DNA from: DASXUX01 sp036504595 | Lineage (GTDB): Bacteria > Planctomycetota > SZUA-567 > H5-PLA8 | Assembly (NCBI GenBank): GCA_036504595.1 | Contig: DASXUX010000052.1 | Location: 124,001 to 188,000, forward strand | Length of the DNA: 64,000 bases | Reading direction: 5' to 3' | Shown: positions 27,571 to 34,608 of the stretch, piece after piece | Layout of the letters: each line of letters opens with the position of its first letter | Position numbering within the stretch: position 1 is the stretch's first letter | Notes under the pieces: generated by a model | What the model saw: only the letters and a program-made list of their open reading frames with translations | The model's database searches: none | Told to the model about the DNA's origin: nothing | Program-made: the position numbers and the translations under genes

Positions 27571-28998
27571 TTACTTCTCGGTCCGGAACGGCGATGCCGG
27601 AAGGCCCTCTTTGTTTGCGAGGTTCGGCTCTGCGATCTCCGTCCAGCCAAAACGCACGGCCACGGGTTTGGCGACCTTGTCGCTGGAGACAACCACCGTC
27701 TCGCCTTCGATCTCCGCCTTGGCCTCAACGAAGTTCTTGTCTTCGCCCGCGATGGTGAAGAAAGTAAGCGGCTTGCCATCGCGCGAAGTCAGTCCGCCGC
27801 CGACAAAATCAAACGAGATGCGGACCTTGTTGCCGTCGATCTTGCAGGACTTGTAGAGCGGCCCGCAGAGCACCGCTTGCGGCTTGCCGTACGTCTTGGC
27901 CAGCGCCCACAAAGCCAGGCGCCGCCCGACTTCCTGCTTGTTCGTCGGATGGATGTTCTTCACGTTGCCGATGTCCATCGTGTTGGCCATGCCCGTGTTC
28001 GGGATACTCAAAGCGGCCTGCTGAGATTCCCAGAGCCCGGGCAGCTTCTCCGGAGATTTGTACGTGTAGGGCGCGATCTGGACGTAGTAGAAGGGCAGAT
28101 CGGGCTTTTTCCAGACTTCGCGCCAGCCGCCGATGAGCGCCTTCATCTTTTCGAAGTAGAGCATTCCTTCGCCGTTGTTCGATTCGCCCTGATACCACAG
28201 GGCGCCGCGAATTGTGTACGGCACCAGCGGGAAGATCATTCCGTTGTAAAGCGCCAGCGGCGATTGATGGTTTATGACCATCTTGGTGGCATCCTTCTTG
28301 TCCGGTGCTTTGGCCGGGAAGGTGTCCAGTTTGTCCGTGATGTCTTTCAGCGCCGGAACCTGCTTGAACCCCTCCGGTGGCGTCCAGGGTTCGATGCGCG
28401 TGCCGCCCCAGTTCGATCCGATCAGCCCAATCGGCACATCCAGATCCTTCATGATCTGCCGCCCAAAGAAGTAGCCAGCGGCGGTGAAGTTCCCCACCGT
28501 CGTCGGCGTGCAGACTTCCCAACCGGTGGATGGAACGTCCGTCATCGGCTTGTCCGAGGGACGGTGCTGAAGCTTGATGTGCCGGATGCGCGGATGGTTG
28601 GCGCTCGCGAGTTCGTCCTTGCTGTTGTCCGACTGCCGCACGGTGAACTCCATGTTGGATTGGCCGGAGCAGAGCCACACTTCGCCGACGAGAACGTCCT
28701 CAAGCGTGATGGTGTTCTTACCGCGGATCGTCAGAACCTGCCCATTCGCATTGGCCTTCATCGCGGCCAGCCGCGCCATCCACTTGCCGGAGCCGTCCGG
28801 TTTGGCCGCCAGCTTTTGCCCGGCGAATTCCACCGTGACGTCTTCGCCCGCATCGGCCCAACCCCAGACAGGACACTCCTGGTCGGCCTGCAGAACCATG
28901 TGGCTGCTGAAAATGGCGGGAACTTTGACTTCTGCCTGCGCTGCAAACGCCAGCAGCAACAGGGTCGCCCAGCACAAACGCATCGACTTGCACATCAT
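27571..28998 (-). CDS. Secreted sialate O-acetylesterase-family protein
   Basis: A 475-aa SGNH hydrolase of the sialate 9-O-acetylesterase family, with a signal peptide ending near FAAQAEVK. A beta-rich N-terminal domain (FSSHMVLQADQECPVWGWADAGEDVTV) precedes the catalytic Ser in WLCSGQSNMEF, GSNWGGTRIEPW, LWYQGESNN and a C-terminal IHPTNKQEVGRRLALWAL carrying the usual catalytic His. It is expected to remove O-acetyl groups from acidic sugars outside the cytoplasm. Two adjacent ATG codons (28998 and 28995) follow GGGAGA; the first is used. It lies directly downstream of the FAD-dependent gene. Confidence 0.88.
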   Translation of the reverse strand: MMCKSMRLCWATLLLLAFAAQAEVKVPAIFSSHMVLQADQECPVWGWADAGEDVTVEFAGQKLAAKPDGSGKWMARLAAMKANANGQVLTIRGKNTITLEDVLVGEVWLCSGQSNMEFTVRQSDNSKDELASANHPRIRHIKLQHRPSDKPMTDVPSTGWEVCTPTTVGNFTAAGYFFGRQIMKDLDVPIGLIGSNWGGTRIEPWTPPEGFKQVPALKDITDKLDTFPAKAPDKKDATKMVINHQSPLALYNGMIFPLVPYTIRGALWYQGESNNGEGMLYFEKMKALIGGWREVWKKPDLPFYYVQIAPYTYKSPEKLPGLWESQQAALSIPNTGMANTMDIGNVKNIHPTNKQEVGRRLALWALAKTYGKPQAVLCGPLYKSCKIDGNKVRISFDFVGGGLTSRDGKPLTFFTIAGEDKNFVEAKAEIEGETVVVSSDKVAKPVAVRFGWTEIAEPNLANKEGLPASPFRTEK

Positions 28999-29092
28999 CG
29001 CGAGTCTCCCTAATGGACCAAACCAGAACGAAAGGCCACCGTGCTGATTACACCGAGCTCTCACATGGATTTTAATTTAGACGACTGTGCAC

Positions 29093-31147
29093 TCAGTCAT
29101 CCGGGGGGAAAGACTTTTTCTGCTCCTCGGCGAGCTGTTTTAGCTGGCATAGCGACTGGTTCCAGATCACATCGTGAGCGAACGAGGGAAACAGAGCGCG
29201 AAAAGCCCACCAGAGGGGTCGCGTGACCCAGGTCCGCCCGCGTTCCAAAGCAAAGGCCACGTAAATGGACAGGTTGCAGGACTGCTTCGCGGTCGGCTCG
29301 ATCTCGAACAGTAAAACCCCGCCCCGCGCGAAGCCATCGCGCACGCGATAGACGGCAAGATGGCTGCCCGCGATTCGTTCCAGTTCCAGGCTGAAGGCGA
29401 GGCGGCTCCCCTTTAACCGGTACCGGATCACGCAGCCCGGTTCATTGGGCGTGCCGCTAATGCGTTGAATTTCGACCCACCGCGGCAAGCAGTAGCCACG
29501 ATCCGCTTCGCCAAAACGGCCCAGTTGATTCCAGACCCTGTCCTGCGAAGCCCGAATCCGGATCGTGTACATCCGCTCGAATTCGGGACGGGAAGGAACG
29601 GCCACGCCGGTTTCTGCCAGCATGCGTGCGAAGGCGGCGCGTTTGATCTCGAATTGCTCCTTTGCCACGCCGGTCGTGAAGCGCCCGAAGCCTTCCCATT
29701 TCAGACCGAAGAACAGCTCGGTGAGATAGTTGCGCAACGTCACCAGCGCCCCGCCGGTGAAGATCCGCCACAGAGTCGCGGGCGTCATCATCATGCGGAA
29801 GATGGCTGGGTACTCATCGTCACCGCTGGCGATCTTCCAGAGGATGCTCTCCAGCCTGCGCTGCGAAGCGAGTGTGTCCTTTCTTTCTGTAATCACCGCT
29901 TGGTAGAGAATTCGACTCAGCACCGAAGAGCCGAACACAACTCGGTGCATGTAAAATACCAGGGCCGCGAAGCGGTTGTCCCGGCGAAACCGCCGGATCA
30001 GCGGCGCGTAAGCTTCGTGCAGGCTTTGCTCGTCCACGCTGCGGGTGAGCAGCGCTTCTGCAAGGACACAAGCCGTCTCGTGCGCCGACCGGAGTCCGTC
30101 TTTGTAAAGCCGAGAGGCGACCATGTCCCCCACCGCCGCCGTCCGTTCGGCAAAGGGGTGGTTGGCCGCCCCAATGACCAGACGCGGATTGCAGAGGCAG
30201 CCCAGCCGGAACTTCGTGCGTGCAAGAAGTGCGGAAATGTGCGGCAATTCCAGAAAGTGCCTGATGAGCGCCTGGTTTTCCGCCGCTCCGGTGGAAGCGT
30301 CAACGCTAGGCCCCACCAGGACCACGGTGATTGCGCCGCGTTTGGGCAGCAGGGAACACATTTCCAGGCGCAAAGCCTTCGATCCATACTCGACGAAGTG
30401 TAATTCGCCCTCCAGGTCGATCGGGGTCTCCGGCATCGTCGCCAACTCAAAAATCAGGGATTGGCGCAGCCGGGGCAATGCGTAAGCGGGGTTCAAGCGC
30501 CGGAACAGTTGCGCCAGGGATCCTTCGGCCGGGCTGCTTGTGTTGCCGCTATTGACGCCGCCCGCGAACACCACGAAGTCCGCCTCCAACCGGTGCTCGG
30601 CTCCCGCGCAACGGTAGCACACCACGGGCTTGCGGCATTCCGCATAATAGGCATCGTACGCCGCGCCGCTCACCAGCTCCGCCCCTTCCTTGACCGCGCA
30701 ATCCAGCAAGAACGCGTCGAAGCTGCTGGAGCGGTTCTGTCGCGGCACGAAAAGCCCTCCGCGAGAAACCGACACGATCTCGCGATCCTCGGGCACAACC
30801 AACTCGATGTTCTTCCAATAACCCTGGACGGTGATGGAGTGGATATGGCCTTCTACGACCTCAGGGGGCAGCCGCAGATTGAGCTTCCTCAGCGCGTCGT
30901 TCAGCAGTGGGGAAATGCCGCCGGCAGAATAACCGCACCGATTCAACTCGACGCCCGGAGCGCTGCTCGCCGCGCGGCAGGGCGCCAGTCGCCGCTCGAG
31001 GATGACGACTCTCGTCTTGCGCCGCAATTCCCTCGCGCGCCTGAGGAAATGGATGGCGAAGAAAGCTCCTGCGGGGCCGCCGCCGATCACGGCTATGGTG
31101 CTTCCATCTTCCAGAACGATTTTGTTGCGGGGCTCACGCTCTTCCAT
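29093..31147 (-). CDS. FAD-dependent oxidoreductase with C-terminal SRPBCC-like domain
   Basis: A 684-aa protein. The N-terminus has the dinucleotide fold TIAVIGGGPAGAFFAIHFL and an Arg-rich VVILERRLAPCR; a later GAANHPFAERTAAVGDMVASRLYKDGL matches the GD-box region of FAD proteins of the geranylgeranyl reductase/halogenase group. The last ~160 residues (from MYTIRIRASQDRVWNQLG) resemble a START/SRPBCC ligand-binding domain (polyketide cyclase-like). Combining a flavoenzyme and a hydrophobic-ligand domain suggests action on a lipid or polyketide, which is inference. The start at 31147 lacks a good ribosome-binding site and is uncertain; the frame stays open to 31249. Confidence 0.7.
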   Translation of the reverse strand: MEEREPRNKIVLEDGSTIAVIGGGPAGAFFAIHFLRRARELRRKTRVVILERRLAPCRAASSAPGVELNRCGYSAGGISPLLNDALRKLNLRLPPEVVEGHIHSITVQGYWKNIELVVPEDREIVSVSRGGLFVPRQNRSSSFDAFLLDCAVKEGAELVSGAAYDAYYAECRKPVVCYRCAGAEHRLEADFVVFAGGVNSGNTSSPAEGSLAQLFRRLNPAYALPRLRQSLIFELATMPETPIDLEGELHFVEYGSKALRLEMCSLLPKRGAITVVLVGPSVDASTGAAENQALIRHFLELPHISALLARTKFRLGCLCNPRLVIGAANHPFAERTAAVGDMVASRLYKDGLRSAHETACVLAEALLTRSVDEQSLHEAYAPLIRRFRRDNRFAALVFYMHRVVFGSSVLSRILYQAVITERKDTLASQRRLESILWKIASGDDEYPAIFRMMMTPATLWRIFTGGALVTLRNYLTELFFGLKWEGFGRFTTGVAKEQFEIKRAAFARMLAETGVAVPSRPEFERMYTIRIRASQDRVWNQLGRFGEADRGYCLPRWVEIQRISGTPNEPGCVIRYRLKGSRLAFSLELERIAGSHLAVYRVRDGFARGGVLLFEIEPTAKQSCNLSIYVAFALERGRTWVTRPLWWAFRALFPSFAHDVIWNQSLCQLKQLAEEQKKSFPPDD

Positions 31148-31291
31148 GGGGGAAGTCTTCCTGGCGGCTTGCCTGTCTAAACGGTCGCCGCACGGTGCCA
31201 CCCGGTCAAGCGCAAGCGGTTGCTGACCGCAGTTCCTCGCGGAGCGCACTTGATTACGCCTTAGCCATGTCCAGAAGCTGCAATGGCATTT

Positions 31292-31304
31292 TCACAAAAT
31301 GTGA
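31292..31304. promoter_or_regulatory. Palindromic TCACA-AAA-TGTGA element, possible operator
   Basis: A perfect 5-bp inverted repeat with a 3-base centre sits in an AT-rich patch between the divergent FAD-protein gene and the first cytochrome gene of the complex III cluster. The half-sites resemble those bound by CRP/FNR-family regulators, but the spacing is shorter than the CRP consensus. The regulator is unknown. Confidence 0.3.
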
Positions 31305-31393
31305 TAAAAAAAGTTGCCATTGCTATTATCGGTCTATAGCCTAAAAGGATGGTGTGTACTGATATTCTGTGTGGCAGGAAGAGGAGGTACGTG

Positions 31394-31801
31394 GTGAAAG
31401 CTATGGCGCGATTTGCTGGAGCGGTGTGGCTGGGCATCTCCCTAGTCGGTGCGATCATGGCTGGCGAGCAGACCCCTTGGGTTGCGCCGGCGCGCGCAGC
31501 CAAGAAGGCCAATCCCATTGCCGCGGATGCGCAGTCGATGGCGCGTGGAAAACAGTTGTTCACTAAGAACTGCCTCTCCTGCCACGGCGAGACGGGCAGA
31601 GGCGACGGCCCGGCCGCGAAGGATCTGGAAAGGCATCCGGGGAATCTGTCGGACCCGAAGATGTTTGAGCAAAGTGACGGCGCTCTGTTCTGGAAGATTA
31701 CTGAAGGCAACAAGCCTATGCTGTCGTTTGAGAAGACGCTGACGCCTGAGGAGCGCTGGGACGTGGTCAATTACGTCCGAACGCTCGCCAAGAAGCCCTG
31801 A
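31394..31801 (+). CDS. Exported monohaem c-type cytochrome
   Basis: A 135-aa class I cytochrome c. A signal peptide (FAGAVWLGISLVGAIMAG) is followed by the haem-binding CLSCH in KQLFTKNCLSCHGETGRGDGPAAKDL, and a Met in GNKPMLSFEKTLTPEERWDVVNYVRTL is the likely second axial ligand. GTG 31394 is chosen as start because GAGGAGG lies six bases upstream; GTG 31391 and ATG 31403 are alternatives. It is the first gene of the plus-strand run leading to alternative complex III and may shuttle electrons in the periplasm. Confidence 0.85.
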   Translation: MKAMARFAGAVWLGISLVGAIMAGEQTPWVAPARAAKKANPIAADAQSMARGKQLFTKNCLSCHGETGRGDGPAAKDLERHPGNLSDPKMFEQSDGALFWKITEGNKPMLSFEKTLTPEERWDVVNYVRTLAKKP

Positions 31802-31867
31802 CAAGTTGGCTCGATTTTCTGAGTGTAGCGAGTTGCAAGCGTTTGTATTTTGGGGAGGGGGCGACGC

Positions 31868-33256
31868 ATGTTCCTACGGAAATTGGCCATTGCCGCGATC
31901 CTGTGTGCGGGCGTGCTTGTCATCTCCTCGCCACGGGCTGAGGAGGCCATCACCAAGGAACAGGTTCAGACCATTTTCAACGAATTGGCCAAGCTGAAGG
32001 CCGAGAACACGGATATCAAGGCTCAGAACGCGCAACTCCAAACCCAAGTCACCAAACTGAACGATCAACTCCAAAAGCAGGCCGCCGCTACAAAGAGTGG
32101 CGCCATCCCCAGCAATATAGAACAGGCTTTGGATGACTTCCTCGCCAAAGATGAGTTCAAGCCTTACAAGACAAAAATTGACTACATGAATCCCGGAACG
32201 ACGAAGTTTTTGATGACCGGAAGCGCCAGCACCGACTTTGTCGCGGTGGCGCACCAGCCCTCGACGTTTACGACCGAGTTCGATCCGATCTTCCTGTGGA
32301 AGTTGAGCGAACGCCTCTCGTTTGAAGCCGAAACTCCCATCGTGGCGCTGGATGGCATCCCGGGAAGCGCGGCGGCCAGCATTGAGCTTGAGTATGCCAA
32401 TATCGCGTATGTCGTGAATGACTACCTGACCATTCAAGCGGGCAAGATGAAAGACATCTTTGGACTGTTCAACCCCCGCTATGACCCGAAGTGGATCAAT
32501 AAGTTTGTGGACGCGCCGATGGTCTACGACGATGGCGGGGCCGGACTGGTGCCGCATCAGCAGACCGGAGTGCAAGGCATAGGCGCGGTCGATCTGGGGC
32601 CGACGAAACTCCGGTATGCCGCGTTCATCTCGAATGGCATGCACGTGGAGCCGGCCGACCCGGCGACGTTTGGCGAGCTCATTCCAAACGACGTGGATAA
32701 TAACAACAATAAGGGCTTTGGCGGACGCGTGGGCTTCCTTCCAATCCCCTCGCTCGAATTGGGTTTCTCCATAGAGTATTCAGGAAATGTCTTCGATGCC
32801 GGGTTGCCGCACGCCATGGGCAGGATCCTTGGCGCGGATTTGAGCTCAATTCATGAGTATGACTGGCTTAAGGGAACGCTCGACCTCAAGGCGGAGTGGG
32901 CCTGGTCGGCCGTAGGCAAGGCCACGTATCAGTTGAACGAGCCCGATGGCGTTACCCCCGTCGTATTCAATAACAATCGTCGCAACGGCGGCTATTTTTC
33001 GCTCGCCTATCGCCCGACGAAAATCGACCAGAAATGGGTGAAGAATCTCGAAGCGACGGTGCGCTGGGATCACCTCAGCTTGCCCAGCATGACAGCCGAC
33101 ACGCCACTGGATGCCCGATTTCAACGGGAGAGCCATGACCGTTGGACGATCGGCCTGAATTATTGGCTGACAGGGAGTACGGTCCTGAAGGCCAATTACG
33201 AGCATGATTCCCACAGCCCGCGTACGTTTACGCTCGAATACGCAATTGGCTTTTAA
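31868..33256 (+). CDS. Outer-membrane porin-like protein with N-terminal coiled coil
   Basis: A 462-aa protein with a signal peptide (cleavage near SSPRAEE), a coiled coil (about residues 30-75, FNELAKLKAENTDIKAQNAQ) and then a C-terminal part rich in alternating aromatic and polar strands (FEAETPIVALDG, LRYAAFISNGMHVE, GGYFSLAYRPTK), ending in the hydrophobic-aromatic pattern TLEYAIGF of outer-membrane barrels. It resembles phosphate-selective or alginate-type porins with a periplasmic coiled-coil trimer stalk. GGGGAGGGGGCG precedes the ATG. Its place between two cytochrome genes suggests a shared operon with respiratory genes. Confidence 0.8.
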   Translation: MFLRKLAIAAILCAGVLVISSPRAEEAITKEQVQTIFNELAKLKAENTDIKAQNAQLQTQVTKLNDQLQKQAAATKSGAIPSNIEQALDDFLAKDEFKPYKTKIDYMNPGTTKFLMTGSASTDFVAVAHQPSTFTTEFDPIFLWKLSERLSFEAETPIVALDGIPGSAAASIELEYANIAYVVNDYLTIQAGKMKDIFGLFNPRYDPKWINKFVDAPMVYDDGGAGLVPHQQTGVQGIGAVDLGPTKLRYAAFISNGMHVEPADPATFGELIPNDVDNNNNKGFGGRVGFLPIPSLELGFSIEYSGNVFDAGLPHAMGRILGADLSSIHEYDWLKGTLDLKAEWAWSAVGKATYQLNEPDGVTPVVFNNNRRNGGYFSLAYRPTKIDQKWVKNLEATVRWDHLSLPSMTADTPLDARFQRESHDRWTIGLNYWLTGSTVLKANYEHDSHSPRTFTLEYAIGF

Positions 33257-33317
33257 GTGTGCCCCCGGGCAGGTGCGGGCGATGACGTAACCGACGCACC
33301 TATTGAGGAGGACAGAC

Positions 33318-33764
33318 ATGACGACTGCGCCAGAGAACCTTAAGCTTGCCGCCGGGTACTGCACGCTGCTGGTCGTCGTGCTTGGCCTCGGAACGCTGAA
33401 TGTAGGTGCAGCGGATGCTCCAGCCGAGTCCAACGCCAAACCCTCCCAGGGAACGACTGCCGAAGCCGCGAAGGATTCGGCGGCGGCGGCGAAAGCCGCA
33501 GATTCATCGAAAAAGGATTCCGAGCCGGCTAAGAAGCCCGGTGAGAAAGCCGAAGAGAAATCGACGTCCTGGTCATCCAAGACTGGTGTTCAGCTCTGGT
33601 CGCAAGGCTGCAAACAGTGTCACAACATACGGTCGCCATCGACGCTCAGCTATGCTGAGTGGAGCGTTGCTGCGTCGTGGATGCGCTACCGGTGTAATCT
33701 GACCGCGAAGGAATATCGCAAGATTGCGGCGATACTGAAAGGCGAGGCCGAGCCTAAGAAATAG
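33318..33764 (+). CDS. Exported monohaem protein with a low-complexity Ala/Lys linker
   Basis: A 148-aa protein. A signal sequence or membrane anchor (LAAGYCTLLVVVLGLGTLNVGAAD) is followed by ~50 residues rich in Ala, Ser, Lys and Glu, then a compact haem domain with one CKQCH (WSQGCKQCHNIRSPSTLSYAEW) and Met in VAASWMRYRCNLTAKEYRKI. It is probably tethered by the flexible linker so that the haem can swing between partners. GAGGAGGACAGAC precedes the ATG. It lies directly upstream of actA. Confidence 0.8.
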   Translation: MTTAPENLKLAAGYCTLLVVVLGLGTLNVGAADAPAESNAKPSQGTTAEAAKDSAAAAKAADSSKKDSEPAKKPGEKAEEKSTSWSSKTGVQLWSQGCKQCHNIRSPSTLSYAEWSVAASWMRYRCNLTAKEYRKIAAILKGEAEPKK

Positions 33765-33947
33765 GGCCGCCCACATAACAGTCCAGAAGGTGGCCGGTGA
33801 GCCAGACGGAGTCGCGGCCGCCACAGAGTAACGCAAATTCTAACGGGATGAAACGCCGGAGCTGAAGATTATTTGGCGTTAATCCATATGGCTGAAAAGT
33901 AGTAACTGTCGTCCAGGTGTTACACACTCCGGCAGCGGGAACAAGCT

Positions 33948-34604
33948 GTGGAACAACTCTTCAAACCTAGCGCCAATGCACTCTTCCGCGGAGGCATCGT
34001 TGGGCTAATCCTACTCGTGGGCGGATTGGCTTCCGTCGTTGTCGCATTTCAACTTTCGCCCAATGTCACCAAAGTACACGTACCTCTCGTTCAGCCGGTG
34101 CCCTTTAGCCATCAGGATCACGCGGGCAGCTTCGGCATCGCCTGCCGCTACTGCCATACGAGTGTTGAGACATCTTCGTTTGCCGGCCTGCCTCCGGCTG
34201 AGACCTGCATGTCCTGCCACTCGCAGATCTGGGCCGATAACCCCTTGCTGGAACCGATCCGCGAAAGTTTCCGTTCCGGTCAGCCTGTTCGTTGGAACCG
34301 CGTGTATGACATGCCTGACTACGCCTACTTCCGGCATAACCTGCACGTAAACAAAGGCATCGGCTGCTCGACCTGTCACGGCCGCGTGGATCAGATGCCG
34401 CTGACGTGGAAGGAGCATGCGTTGCGAATGGACTGGTGCCTGGACTGCCACCGCAACCCGCAGCGCTTCGTGCGGCCGCAAAGCGAAATCTACAACATGG
34501 CCTGGGAACCGCCGGCCAACCAGGCAGAAGTGGGCCCCGCGCTTGCGCGTAAATCGGGCCTCCGCTCCGAAGGTTTAATGGACTGTTACGTGTGTCACCG
34601 GTGA
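33948..34604 (+). CDS. actA: Alternative complex III pentahaem cytochrome c subunit
   Basis: A 218-aa subunit with one N-terminal membrane helix (GGIVGLILLVGGLASVVVAF) and five CxxCH motifs: CRYCH, CMSCH, CSTCH, CLDCH and CYVCH. Several unattached His (FSHQDH, RHNLH, KEHALRM) are likely distal ligands. ActA takes electrons from the Fe-S subunit and passes them to ActE in the quinol-oxidising complex. It starts with GTG at 33948; no nearby ATG precedes the membrane helix. actB follows four bases after the stop. Confidence 0.93.
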   Translation: MEQLFKPSANALFRGGIVGLILLVGGLASVVVAFQLSPNVTKVHVPLVQPVPFSHQDHAGSFGIACRYCHTSVETSSFAGLPPAETCMSCHSQIWADNPLLEPIRESFRSGQPVRWNRVYDMPDYAYFRHNLHVNKGIGCSTCHGRVDQMPLTWKEHALRMDWCLDCHRNPQRFVRPQSEIYNMAWEPPANQAEVGPALARKSGLRSEGLMDCYVCHR

Positions 34605-34608
34605 TGAG

